A stretch of DNA of 64,000 nucleotides. Source: Canna indica (lineage: Eukaryota > Streptophyta > Magnoliopsida > Zingiberales > Cannaceae). Made by a program: the position numbers and the translations under genes. Location of the stretch: assembly GCA_034359265.1 (NCBI GenBank), contig CP136891.1, positions 55,134,501 to 55,198,500 on the forward strand, written 5' to 3'. This document shows, piece after piece, positions 9,651-21,086 of this stretch. The notes beneath the pieces are model-generated. The model ran no database searches. It saw nothing but the letters and a program-made list of their open reading frames with translations, and was not told the DNA's origin. How positions within the stretch are numbered: position 1 is the first letter of the stretch; each line of letters starts with the position of its first letter.

Positions 9651-11413
9651 GAATATTGGATAGCGGTTGCTCAAAGCACATGATGGGTGACATCAACTTA
9701 TTTGCAACTCTATCAAGCAAAGATGGTGGACATGTCACATTTGGAGATAATGCCAAAGGTAAGATTATTAGCATTTGTGACATAGGTATACTTCCTTACC
9801 CATGCATTAAGAATGTTTTATTAGTTGATGGGTTAAAACATAACTTGATTAGCATATCACAATTATTTGACAATGGATACATGATTATTTTTGAAGCATC
9901 AAAATGTATCATTAGAATTGCATCTTCAAATGATATCATGTTCATTGGAAATAGGCAAGAAAATATCTACACTTTAGAATTAAATGTCTTGCCAAATCCC
10001 CATGTTAGATGCTTAGTTGCCATGGAGAATGACTCTTGGTTGTGGCATAGAAGGCTAGGTGATGCTAGCATGAGCCTCATCCAAGAAATATCTAGGAAAG
10101 AATTAGTTAAAGGCTTACCTAAAATAAAATTTGAAAAAGATAAACTTTGTGATGCATGTCAACTTGGTAAGCAAGTCAAATCTTCATTTCATAGTATTAA
10201 TCAAGTTAGTACATATAGAATTCTTGAGCTTGTGCACATGGATCTATTTGGTCCATGTGATGTAGCTAGTCTAGGTGGAAAGCTATATTGTTATGTATTA
10301 GTTGATGATTTTTCTAGATTTACATGAGTTTTCTTTTTAGCTAAGAAAAATGAAACTTTTGAGTTTTTCAAAAGATTTTCAAAGAAAGTTACAAATGAAA
10401 AAAGAGTTTCAATTCTAAAGATTAGAAGTGATAATGAAGGGGAGTTTTAAAATGAAAAGTTTTCCGAATTTTGTGATGATTTGAGTATTAAACATACCTT
10501 TTTTTCCCCTAGGACCCCTCAACAAAATGGGGTGGTTGAGAGAAAGAATAGAACCTTACAAGAGATGGCTAAGACCATGTTATGAAAATGATTTGCCTAA
10601 GTATTTTTGGGCCGAAGCCATAAATACCTCTTGCTATGTTCTTAACCGAGTTTTATTAAGACCCAAAATTATGAAAATACCTTTTGAACTTTGGAATGGT
10701 AAAATCCCAAATGTGGGATATTTTCATGTTTTTGGATGCAAATATTTCAAATTCAATACTAAGGAGAATTTAAGAAAATTTGATTCTAAATCCGATGAAG
10801 AGATTTTCCTAGGTTACTCCATGAATTCTAAGGCATATAGAGTTTACAATCGTAGAACCATAATTGTTGAAGAATCTATGCATGTTATATTTAATGAAAC
10901 TAATGGTTCTTCTAGAAATGTGAAGATTGTAAATGTAGGTGAAGAACTTGAGGATCTCACACTTCATGACAAAGAGGTGGAGGATGAAGATAATGAGGAA
11001 AGCCAACATGAAGAACCGCCATCCTCGAATCTACCTCAGGTTGAAGATGAAGAAGAAGAAGCTCTACCACCTCTCCCTAAAGGATATCGGTTGATAAAGG
11101 ATCATCCAATGGACCAAGTCATTGGAGAACCTTCAACGAGAGTGGTAACGCGTTCTAAACTCAAGAATATTTGTCAATATGTAGCTTTTGTATCTCAAGT
11201 AGAGCCTAAGAACATTAAGGAAGCAATAGAAGATGAATTTTGGGTACTAGCTATGCAAGAAGAACTCAACCAATTTGGTAGAAATGATGTATGAGACTTA
11301 GTGCCTAGACCTAGTGAACAAAGTATAAATGGAACTAAATGGGTATTTAGAAATAAGCTAGATGAAGAAGGATTAGTTATTAGAAACAAAGCTAGGTTAG
11401 TGGCCCAAGGGTG
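9651..11413 (+). pseudogene. Copia pol: protease, integrase, start of reverse transcriptase
   Basis: Order protease, integrase, reverse transcriptase identifies Ty1/Copia. The protease core DSGCSKHMMGD starts at about 9656. The integrase has an HHCC region (SWLWHRRLGDASMSL, CDACQLGKQ) and a DDE core (HMDLFGPC, RSDNEGEF, PQQNGVVERKNRT). An acidic linker follows (10950-11090), then the reverse-transcriptase start (GTKWVFRNKLDEEG, RLVAQG). It ends there: the YVDD active site and RNase H are absent. Breaks: TGA 10325-10327 and 11292-11294 (Trp expected), TAA near 10447, and a one-base loss near 10583. The missing 3' half coincides with the chimeric junction near 11414. Confidence 0.9.
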
Positions 11414-12850
11414 ATGCACTTAGAATGGAAAATTCATATGGATATGGATAAAATGACAATAGAGGTCAATTCATGTTTACCTCTTTTTTGAACCATGTTG
11501 ACCCAAGTCAACAAGTTGACTGAAAGGTCTCATTTATGATCCATATTTGAGAAACATGTTTAGATTTACTCATGTTAGGTATCCATAGGTTTAAATTTGA
11601 AAAATCATGAGTAAAGGTTAAGATTGAAATTTAGCAACTTCATAAAAACTAGTTTAGTTTTGAATGAAAGTTGACATCTTGACTTAAGGACATAATTTTC
11701 ATTTCAAAGTTGACATATACTCTTTACATGACCATCATGTGGTGTCATGAAAGTTTGAATAAAAATTGAAGAAGTTTTAAGAATAACTGAAAATTACAAT
11801 AATACCACTTCAACCTATATTTGGTAGCAATTTCAGTTATTTCTAGGAAAATATAAAAAAATCTTTTTTAAATGATTTCTAAAATTGCAAATTCACTGAA
11901 AAATCTAGTTTTATTGCAAATTCAAAAAGTTTCATCAATAATTTGATTTAAAATAGAATTTTGAAGTTGAACTTCGAAAACTCAAAGTATCACTTATTTG
12001 AGATATCAATCCTTTTGATACTTTGATCTTTCTTCAAAAACTTCAAATGAAAACTCATGTATACTATTTGGATTCCATTTCTAATATCATTCATACAATT
12101 TCTTGAGTAAAATCATTTCTAGGAATGATTTTGATATCTTGAATGATACCTAGAAATAAGCTTTTGAATAGAATGGACTTTGATTTTTAAATTCATTTTG
12201 AGTTCAAACTTGATACATGCATTTCAAATGACCATTCAATAATTGATATCAAAAATTTTCGTCCAAAAATTTGGTTTCAAAAATATTTGTCAAAAATATG
12301 ATTTTTTATAAACTTAAAAGTTTGATTTTTGAAAACTAGAAGTATACCTTGACCTAAGTCAACAAAATAACTTAAAAATTTCATCTTAAGCCCAAACTTG
12401 ATTCATAGACTTACATTATCTCATGTTTAATGTCTAGATGCCTAAGTTTGAGAAAACATGAGTAGATAGCAAAACTTGAGACTTAGCATTTTCATGTCAT
12501 TCATGCTTATTTCAAATGAAAACATGCTGAGAGTTTGGATTAGTTTCACTTCAAACTTGATACATGAATTAAATGACCATATCTTGATATGTTGAGAGTT
12601 TGAATGAAATCTAAAAATATCATGAAAAAGAAACAATATTCATTTTGATAAAATACATGATTCAATTTCGAATTCAACTATGTAGTTTTTGAACATATCA
12701 TGTATGATTTTGTTTCTCATTAAATTCTTGTTTTCCATCCCTAGGGTTGAGATTGTCATGTTTCATGAAAAATCTTTAGAGTCTCAACTTCATAAAAAAA
12801 ATACTTGTCTTTCATCCTTTTGAATAGATAGACCTTTCTTGCTCTTTTTG
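11414..12850. other. Copia 3' non-coding region, downstream of deletion junction
   Basis: AT-rich, no frame of note. Related sentences recur: CAAACTTGATACATG near 12210 and 12550, and GAGAGTTTGAATGAAATCT-like words near 12595 with a looser match near 11753. TGACCYAAGTCAACAA occurs near 11500 and 12350. Sireviruses often have a long region here with or without an envelope-like frame; none is readable. Confidence 0.55.
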
Positions 12851-12859
12851 ATTGATGTC

Positions 12860-13090
12860 AAAAGGGAGAGAAGAGTATAAGTAAAAAGGGGAAAAAAGTA
12901 TAAGAAAATATAGGAGAAAACTATAGGTAAAGGGGAGGAAAATATAGGAAACCCATGCATATAGATAGGGAGAGTTTAATTATATAGATATGCATGTTGA
13001 TAGGGGGAGAAATCTCTTAGTTGATATCCTTCTATGCTTTAAATAAATATATATTTTTAAGGATGTTTGTCATCATCAAAAAGGGGGAGA
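12860..13090 (+). other. several polypurine tracts before LTR B
   Basis: At least five A/G runs: AAAAGGGAGAGAAG (about 12860), AAAAAGGGGAAAAAAG (about 12883), AAAGGGGAGGAAAA (about 12929), ATAGGGGGAGAAAT (about 13000) and AAAAAGGGGGAGA (13078-13090). The last adjoins the LTR and is the likely plus-strand primer. Multiple tracts are a known Sirevirus trait. Confidence 0.75.
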
Positions 13091-13091
13091 T

Positions 13092-14621
13092 TGCTGGCTT
13101 TAGGTTTTCAACCTTGGTTTTAATCTCGGTTTTGATGATAACAAACATGGGACTAATGATTTCATTGAGTATATCTTCAGGTTCCATATCAGTAGCGTTC
13201 GATGTCCTCGATCGGAAAAATTAGAGAAATCGATAAATCGGAAGGACATTGATAATCGCGCTCAGGTTCGTCGTGGAAGTTTCTCGAAGATTGACGAGTG
13301 TACCAATGATGCATTGGACGAGCTCAAAGATCACATGGAAAGCTCTCCGAGATGATGCTCGTTGAAAGCCGGAACTTGAAAATGAAGCGCAGAAGAAATC
13401 GACTAAAAAATACAACTCAGCCTAAGTTTGGTCGACCGGGCGGTCGACCAAATAGGGTAAAGTAAAAGGCACCAGCCATTTCGATCGACCAGTTGATCGA
13501 CCAACTAGTGCCAAAAAGAGGCAGTAGGCATTCGGTCGACCCGTCGGTCGACCGAACATAGGAAAGAAAAAATGCAGTAGCTACTTCAATCGACCAGGCG
13601 GTCGACCGATCGAAGCCCAAATTGGGTAGTAGCTCGGGCGTTTGACCCATCGGTCGACCGAAGGTCGGGATCGATGATTTTGTGTCGGGCGGTCGACCCA
13701 TCGATCGACCGACCACAGAGTAAAAATGGCGGTCGAAGGAGCGATCGATTGGTTGGTCGACCGACCAATCGACCGACGGCCTACAACGGATAGTTTTCTA
13801 TCCGTTGAGCTACCGTTTCTTCAGCAGGGTATAAATATACCGTCATATACTTCATTTAATCTACTTCTCCCAATCTTACAAAGATCATTGAGTATTCTAA
13901 GGGAGATTTAGAGCCTTCCAAACGATCTACGTTTGCGCTCTGCTATTTCCGTGAACACCTTCTCAAGCGCCAGCTGCTGCTTCAACTCGGGTTTTGATCA
14001 TGCTCATCCCTTGACGAGTTGAAGGCGCAAAAGGCTTGGAAAAGAGCACGATTCTTTGGTTTAATTCTTAAGCTATTTTGATTGTAAATTTTATCTTTTA
14101 TTTGAACGGTTATCTTTTAATTTGGGTTTACGAAGACTGGGTGTTAGGTCTTCTTGTGTGGAAGTGGTTACCTGATATTAGGTGTAAAGCCACTTGTGTA
14201 AACTTAGTGTTTACTAGGATTAGTTTAGTTGTCCCTTTGGGTTGAGGTGGAAGAGTGCTGTCGATAAGAAGACGGAGACTTTCGGGTGTGGAAGTACCTT
14301 AGGTCGAGAGTGAGACTCTTCAAGTGAAAAGTCCTTTGTGTAAGGGAAACGTAAATTAATCTAGTAAACTAGTTTGGAAATCCTAAGCGAGGTGCTTAGG
14401 TAGTGGAGTAGTCATTGGGGCCGAACCACTATAAATCTTGTGTTTGCATTATTTCATGTTGTTGTGCTTTAATTGTTTAATCATTTATTGGTTCCGCATA
14501 TAATCATTGAATCGCAAATTGCCTAAACGATTTAAGTAAATGATTAAAATCAGATTTAGGCTACTAGATTTAGTAAAAACACTATTCACCCCCCCTCTAG
14601 TGTCGCCATTCCGTCTTCAAC
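13092..14621 (+). repeat. Copia LTR family B (3' LTR)
   Basis: Starts TGCTGGCTTTAGG right after the polypurine tract and ends near CCGTCTTCAAC. It contains a palindrome cluster (13425-13775), a TATA palindrome (13828-13841) and ACTATTCACCCCCC near its end. A truncated relative lies at 46276-47390. It is clearly distinct from LTR A. Confidence 0.85.
13828..13841 (+). promoter_or_regulatory. TATA box within palindrome, LTR B
   Basis: GGTATAAATATACC: 6-bp arms GGTATA/TATACC around AA. Expected promoter position, downstream of the palindrome cluster. Confidence 0.65.
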
Positions 14622-14967
14622 CTCCACCCGCTGATCTGTCCTTGTATACTTTAATGGCCTTAACGCAACAAAATCTGCATATGGAGGTGCTTTGGGGGCT
14701 CTGACCACCGGTGCCACTAGCTGGACCACCTCTGGTGCTGCGGGTGCTGTTGGTACTGGTTGTGGCTACTGCCTCAACTCTTGCTCCCCGCGGAGCACCT
14801 CAGTCAGCTCAGGCCTGCAACTTAACAACCATGGGATCCTATCCCACATCCTCTCGGGCCTGCAGTGGTCTCTCACGACCCCACCCCCGGCCCCGGTCCT
14901 GACCTCGGCCTCGACGCTCAGTAGAGTTGCTATCACTACCGCTCCTTGTGGCATCAAAGGCCTCCAT
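14622..14967 (-). pseudogene. Gypsy gag N-terminal fragment
   Basis: On minus, an ATG at 14967-14965 begins MEAFDATRSGSDSNSTERR, followed by an Arg/Gly-rich stretch, with several in-frame stops. The plus-strand Gypsy at 26245 begins with the same MEAF sequence at the same distance from its LTR, so this is the gag start of the same family. It is cut at 14621, where Copia LTR B begins. Confidence 0.7.
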
Positions 14968-15166
14968 CGATCTAGAATCACCAGAAAGAAAATATCAAAA
15001 TTAGCCAATTTTTAATTCACCCTAAGTCATTAAGTAATTAAACCACAAGTCGCGCTGAGATGCAGACTTAGCCCATTGATCTCATAACATACCATTACTG
15101 TATACTGAAACGCTAGCAATGCCCTATAAGGTGACAACTCTAGATCGTAGTCGGACCGAACCACAT

Positions 15167-15178
15167 GCTCTGATACCA
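15167..15178 (-). other. Gypsy primer binding site, minus strand
   Basis: Complement of TGGTATCAGAGC, three bases from the end of the adjacent LTR. Marks 15182-17926 as a 5' LTR of a minus-strand element whose body has been lost. Confidence 0.92.
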
Positions 15179-15181
15179 CAT

Positions 15182-17926
15182 TGTCACACCCCAACTCAGG
15201 GTCACGTGATCGGCCAGGGTATACGTGCTTATACCCCGCAGCCTAAACCATGCACATGCCAACTCAACAATAAACCATTGCGGAAAGAAATAAACAAGTT
15301 TTATTTCAAATGGAAAACCAAGCAGAATTCATTATAAGTAAGTTTAGCCAAAATATAAAGTGCGGAAATAATAAATCAGTTCAACTGTTCAATTACAATG
15401 AAATCTGAAATAAAGACATGAATGTCCCCAAGGGACTACAACTCTAAAACACTGAAACATAAGTGCATGAGTAACTACCAAAAACTCGACTACGACCCCA
15501 AACTAGGACTGCTATGAGATCAAGGTAGCTCCTCTACCCTCCAGCCGCGCTATGTGCTCCAGTCGTCAGGCTCTGCAAAATAAAACAACGACAACGGGTG
15601 AGTTCAAAAGAACTCAATGAGCAGTTCTACCAACCCCCACTAAACAACATAGAGAAGAGTGTAAGCATAACATCTATCTCCACAAAAGTAAAGTCACGAA
15701 GGTGTGACAAGCTATTAGGCCATCTGACCACCACATGCCCTAAGGCATCCAACACTCCCAGGGTGGAGTACAATAGGCCTAAGCCTACCATTCCCTAAGG
15801 CAACAAAACATACTAGGATAATCAGGAAGGCCCTTTGAACTTATCCTAATATAAAGAAACTCGGGAGCAATCGGGAAGGCCCTCCGAACTTGCTCCATGA
15901 GACGCGAAGGAACAATCAGGAATCGCCCGTCCAAACTTGCCCCTTTAAGATATCATAGGGATAATCGGGATTTGCTCGTCCGAACTTACCCTTTAAAAGA
16001 ACCTCGGGAATAATCAGGAAGGCCCTCAGAACTTATTCCACAAGGCCAAACCGGAACAATCGGGATTTGCCCATCTGAACTTGATTCTTTTAACACTAGT
16101 TGGGAATTAGCCGTCCAACCTTCCGGGACTAGCCCGCAATCTAGCTCTTAACCGAGCCTCTCCGTCATTCATAAAGATATGACGTAACATGATCTAAGTC
16201 AAGTCTCTCCTACGGTGTCTTTGGGGCGTCCTTATTGGGAAGCGTCTCAACACTCCAATACCGACCCCAACTCCTAGACCCATAATGTCATAAACCTGTG
16301 TGGTTTTATTTCATGCATAAACTTTATTTATTGGTTCATAACAGATTATGCTGACCCTTTGCCCAAATTTAATTATGCAATTAAAATTTTGATCACCAAG
16401 ATTAGGGTTTTATTTTAGCTTACTGTTGTGCCCGAAACTGATGTATCTAACCCGAATCTGGTCTCCAGAGTGTATCTTATGTTTCCAAACTATATTTTTT
16501 GGTCAAAACGATAGATTACACGACTATGTTCAGAAAAATATACACACCACAACAAGTAGTTTAAAAATAGCACAGATTCATCATTCTCAGCATGAAATTC
16601 CAGCAATATTAAATTTTCAGCATAGCAAGAAAATAAATCCAAAATTTACAGAAATTATATTCTTAATTATCATCAAAATAGAATACTAATCTTGAGGTAA
16701 ATCTCTCAAATTTCACACTTATTAAATAAGGCTAACAAGCACCAACAACACCATAAACAAGAACAAGCATCTTGATCAAGAACCCATCTTTCAAAAACCT
16801 TCATGGCATCAACATCAAGATCCAAATTTTGTAAAAACATGATTCTATCTAAAAATCACAGATTAAATACAAGACATGCTTAAACTTATAGGAACTCAAT
16901 TTAATAAGCAGTTCAAGACACGGATCTCAAGAACACCAAAAACTTTCACTTAGGCATTTCACCGAACACATTGAGGGCACCCTCATCTCCACCTTGGCTG
17001 AGCACCCTCATCTCCACCTTGGTCGAGCACCCCTAGGGTCATCCTAGGGCTACCGAACCCCATAGGGGAGGGTTTTAGGGCCTCCTCAAACATGGCAATC
17101 AAAAGAACGGCGAAAAATTCAAGAGATCGACGGAAAACAAGTCATGAACATCTAGCCTTCAAGAATTGCTTCAAGTATTCGAAGAAAACTGAAAAGAAGA
17201 AGGGTAAAACCACTCACCCGAATAGGAAGGATGATTAGAGGGGAATTCTTGGACAATGGCCCTAGAATTCAGCTTCAAGAATTAGCAGCCCGACTCAAAG
17301 AATGGGGAAAGGGGGGGCAGCTCACTTCAAGCCGCCGACTTGAAGAGAGGGAAGGAGTGAGAGAGAGGGGCTGGCTCGGCTTCAGGTGACTCCTTTCGGC
17401 TCAGCTCCAGAGGAAAGGAAGAAGAGGAAGAAGATTGGAAAACTCAGCGGCTCGGCTCTTGAGGGCGGCGGCTCCAATGATGAAGAAGAGGGGCGACTAG
17501 CTGGCGGCTCCTCTCTTCAAACTGGTTTGTGTAGCTCCAATGGGGAGTTGCAAGCCAAGGGGAAGGGGTTTTGTACTCCCTCCTCAACCCTAACTCCACT
17601 AAATCTTTTATTAAACCTGCATCTGCCTCAAGCCGAACCCGAACCCGCTAACTTAATTAATCTTATCCTAATCCCATGCTACCACAAGCACAAATCACAT
17701 GCATAGCATATCAACATAATGAAATAACTCAAGTACACGCAATAGAATAATTTTTAAAAAAATCACCACTACAGAAAGAAAAATTTCGTAATTCATGATC
17801 TTACTTACCCGATCTCGCAAGCTCGCACCGGACCATGAGCCGACTCGGCTCGACCTCAAACTAGCCCGCTAGGCTGACAAACACGCACAATAAATGGAAA
17901 TTAGAATTAATATCTAGGACATTACA
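15182..17926 (-). repeat. Gypsy LTR family G, copy G1 (5' LTR)
   Basis: 2745 bp. On minus it starts TGTAATGTCCTAGATATT and ends CTGAGTTGGGGTGTGACA. Order on minus: the GAGCTTGCGAG-type start segment, decayed TATA (TACAAAA near 17573), GGAGCYGC hairpin, CT-rich leader, a GT-type splice donor, a long AT-rich part, then the hairpin array (15814-16120). It inserts into or abuts Helitron sequence at 17927. Confidence 0.92.
15814..16120. repeat. array of hairpins in LTR G1
   Basis: Seven consecutive units of 30-35 bases share a core like TCGGGAAGGCCCTCCGAAC, flanked by arms that match each other: TAGGATAA/TTATCCTA (15814-15848), GGAGCAA/TTGCTCC (15864-15896), GGAATAA/TTATTCC (16007-16039). A final GTTGG/CCAAC unit differs in core. 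See findings. Confidence 0.88.
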
Positions 17927-20400
17927 GATTAGGAACACCAAAATATTTGATGTAGTTCAACAAGTCTGGTGTGTGGATGTGATCCAACAAACTCCCTTCA
18001 GAATCTAATAAGCACGTGCTATCTGAGCTCAAAAATGTCGTTAACTCTTTTTTATTTAGAGAAACCATATAGTCATTAATCATCTCAACCATATTCAGAG
18101 TGGGAGCTAATATAGTTTTTTATTGCAAATATTGCAAATTATTGACATTTGTTATAAGTTCAAGATAAATTGCATCAACAATCCCAGCAATAAGGTCACT
18201 TGCATCCAAAATCAAGTTATCATCTGAAATTCAGACTACCCCATAACCATCACCAGGATCACCTATCTTTCTATCACCGATCGATAATATCCAATCCAAA
18301 AAACTTTTCAAATCATTTGTATTGTCATCGAATTTGTTTATAGTGAGACACATATTTTTCGTTAGTTTCAAAACTTCACAGTCGTCCCATAAGTAAGACG
18401 AATTAAGTGCTGCATTAATAATGTCTTGTATGCTTCCCTTAGGAATGACATGTAAAATTTGTCTAAAGTCTCCCCCAAATACTACAGTCTTACCTCCAAA
18501 AGGATGATCATTGCTGTTTGGATTCTTAAAGTGCATAACATCACGCAATGTTCTATCAACTGTATCTAAAATTAAGAGAATCAGACTATTAGATTTGTAT
18601 TTAATGAAATTTAATAAATATATAAATTAAACATATAACTGAATAATATCTGTTCATCATTGGAGCTTCATCCCAAATAATTAAACTTGTTATGGCCAAT
18701 AAATCAACCAACGAAGAACCTTGTTTAATATTGCAAGTAGAATCCTCATCCAAATTAAGAGGGATCGCAAATCGAGAATGTGTTGTTCTTCCATCAGGTA
18801 ATAGTAAAGATGCTATCCCACTAGACACAACTGTTAAAACAATTTCCCCTTGGGATCAAAGCGGATGCATAAGTTTTCCAAATAAATGTCTTTCCGATTC
18901 CACCATAACCGTAGAAAAAAAAAACACCTCCATTTTTTCTTTTAACAACATCTAATATTTTATCATAAATTTGTCTCTATTCCAAAGTTAGGAGTTGAAT
19001 TTGTTCTTGCTTTTTCTCTCTCATTCTCTTCCGATTGTAGCATGACTCCTCAGCAATTAAGCGATTGTTTATATTTGTAGATGATCGAGATAGTTTTGGC
19101 ATTGTAGGAAAGTCATCCAACCTTTTGCCACATCCTTTTAGAATTAAATAAATTTTCTCTAAATAATCATCTTTGAGTTCATCATCAATAATGACAACAT
19201 TTGAAATTCAAAAATATATAAATTTAATATATTGATTGGTATTAAAAAAATAACAATAAATATATATAACAAATATATAACTTTCATACCTTCCGTTTGT
19301 AACACTTGCTTTATCAAATAAGGTATATCTTTAGTTAATAATTTCCAAGTCTCTTTCCAAAGGAATTTTGGTCTAGACATCGAGTTCGATAATAATAATG
19401 TAGAAAATAATTTTCTAAAAGAAAAATTTGATCCCCATGTACTTGCTTCTTTAATTGCATCTACATATTCTTTGTCATCGTCAATCAACCCTAAATTATA
19501 GCATGCATCTCTAAAAATTGGGTAAACTTTACCATTGACTGTTCTAATATCCTCGAAAGACGTTGGACCCCTAACCATGTTCAGTAGAATTCTCAAATAG
19601 TATAACTCACCCATTCCTGGGGAACAAAGAATATTCTTCCAATCGAAAATTGTCTTGTCTCTCTATAAGTCCAATGTTTAATGCCTTGCTTCCATGCAAA
19701 CAACAAACGAAATTCAACATATGTTAAGCTTATTGCCTCTGGGAAACATTTGTTAGCTTTGAACCAAGCTAAAAATTGAGCCTCATTAATTGTTGGTCGA
19801 TTTGCCACTTCAGATATTGAATCGTCATCATTGAAAATTATAGTATGTTCATTTAGAAGATGAAATGACAATCGTTGCACAGATGAATATTTGTAATGAA
19901 TGTCGAAACTAAAAATTCTTCATATTGCTTCATAGGGAGAGATATACCGGCAATTATAAAATATTTTGATCTCATCAATAGGAGCATGTATTTCAGACTG
20001 TGAGGCTGAGTCAACAAATGTGGCGGTGACACAATCATGTCCTTTATTCACATATTTGAAAAGATATTTAATTGATTTCGATTGGTTGCACCATTCAACA
20101 TTAATGTGTGCACTATATTTCAACAACATGTATCTATTATGAGGCACAACAAAATGATTGTCCAAATCAATCTTTCCCTTTTTAATTATTCGGCAATTAT
20201 CTCTTCTTCTATAAACTGGATATTCATCCCCGTCGATGATTGTTTTGTCTACAAACTTCTTCGAAAAATATCGTATACATTTACCATCTGCATGCAAGGA
20301 GAAATTTTCTGTGCACCACCACACGTGCCATGCATCATTAAATTCATGACTGCTTCATAGTAATGACGATCAGTCAATTTGTTCGGAATCTAATCTATTG
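17927..20400 (-). pseudogene. Helitron replicase-helicase, middle and helicase part
   Basis: Reading minus from 20400 to 17927: the stretch after the Rep domain (AVMNLMMHGTC, YPVYRRRDNCRIIKKG, HINVEWCNQSKSIKYLFKYV), a linker (FLAWFKANKCFPEAISLTY), the segment GELYYLRILLN ... YNLGLIDDDKEY, then the PIF1-type helicase with Walker A GYGGIGKT (about 18915-18940), SSGIASLLLPDGRTTHSRFA, DEAPMM, and Walker B-like GGDFRQILHVIP (about 18470). An intron of about 85 bases lies near 18560-18645. The HUH nuclease that starts rolling-circle transfer is absent, and the C-terminal helicase motifs are cut by LTR G1. Many frameshifts and stops. Confidence 0.88.
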
Positions 20401-21086
20401 TTCTTAATAGTGTCAATCATATCAAACTTCCCATGATAAGCCATTGATATGAAAAAAGAACAATGCATATTACCTGAGGCAAACAAATGATCTAATGTGA
20501 TTTTATAGTGGATTTCTAATAGTACCACATGCAAGGTAATATTACAATGTTAGGCAAGGTAACGTGAATAGCAAAAAAAATAAGCCAATAATTTAATATT
20601 TTAATTAAGTCCAATGTTGCTATATCAATATGTGATTCTTGGTCAAATGCCAAGAATGTTGTTATTAACTACTAAAATATGATGACGTGATTAACTACTA
20701 AATATTAAATATTTAAGAAATATAATATTACATAATTAAGAGAGGTAATTTTAGAAACTAATAAATGTTGTTATTACTTGTGGTGGACCAATATTAAAAA
20801 AAATTAATATTAAATTAAATCCAATATCTATATATCAATACATTTTAATTAAATCCAATATATTTCAATTATATTTCTTCAATCGGTTCATTAAGGAAAA
20901 CACGAATCATGATCAATTAAATATTAAATATTTAAGAAAGGTAATATTACATAATTACAAGAGGTAATATCACATGCCATCCAAGAGAGCTAATATTAAG
21001 AGAGGTAATATTACATTCCATAAAAAAATCAATGCAATAAATGCACATTTCTTTTCTCAAAGCATCTATAAGAATATTATAAACTA
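20401..21086. other. Helitron 5' non-coding DNA (inferred)
   Basis: AT-rich, with repeated GAGGTAATATTACAT-like words. 20960-21080 matches 47870-47998, which also lies next to a Helitron 3' end. A perfect hairpin ATTCTTGG/CCAAGAAT sits at 20635-20657. Probably the leader end of the Helitron on the left, but no TC start could be fixed. Confidence 0.5.

Larger units (their letters stand above)
2473..14621 (+). mobile_element. chimeric SIRE/Maximus-type Copia, LTR A ... LTR B
   Basis: Components in order: 5' LTR family A (2473-7955, split by a hAT), PBS, gag-pol (8013-11413), long 3' non-coding region (11414-12850), several polypurine tracts, and a 3' LTR of family B (13092-14621). The two LTRs share only a loose plan (TGYTGGC start, TTTTGATGATAACAAACA near the start, a GGTCGACC palindrome cluster, ACTATTCACCCCCC near the end) and clearly differ elsewhere, so they are not a pair made by one insertion. 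Pol stops just after the first reverse-transcriptase motifs. The flanks also disagree: MULE on the left, Gypsy gag on the right. I infer fusion of two related Copia copies with loss of what lay between. Confidence 0.75.

Noticed and set aside
15814..16120. CRISPR-like array
   Set aside because: Units are imperfect, spacers are not unique, the DNA is a plant-type LTR, and no cas genes are present.
18231..18548. Host PIF1 helicase gene
   Set aside because: Neighbouring Helitron linker motifs, several decayed copies, and CTAG/hairpin ends mark it as Helitron.
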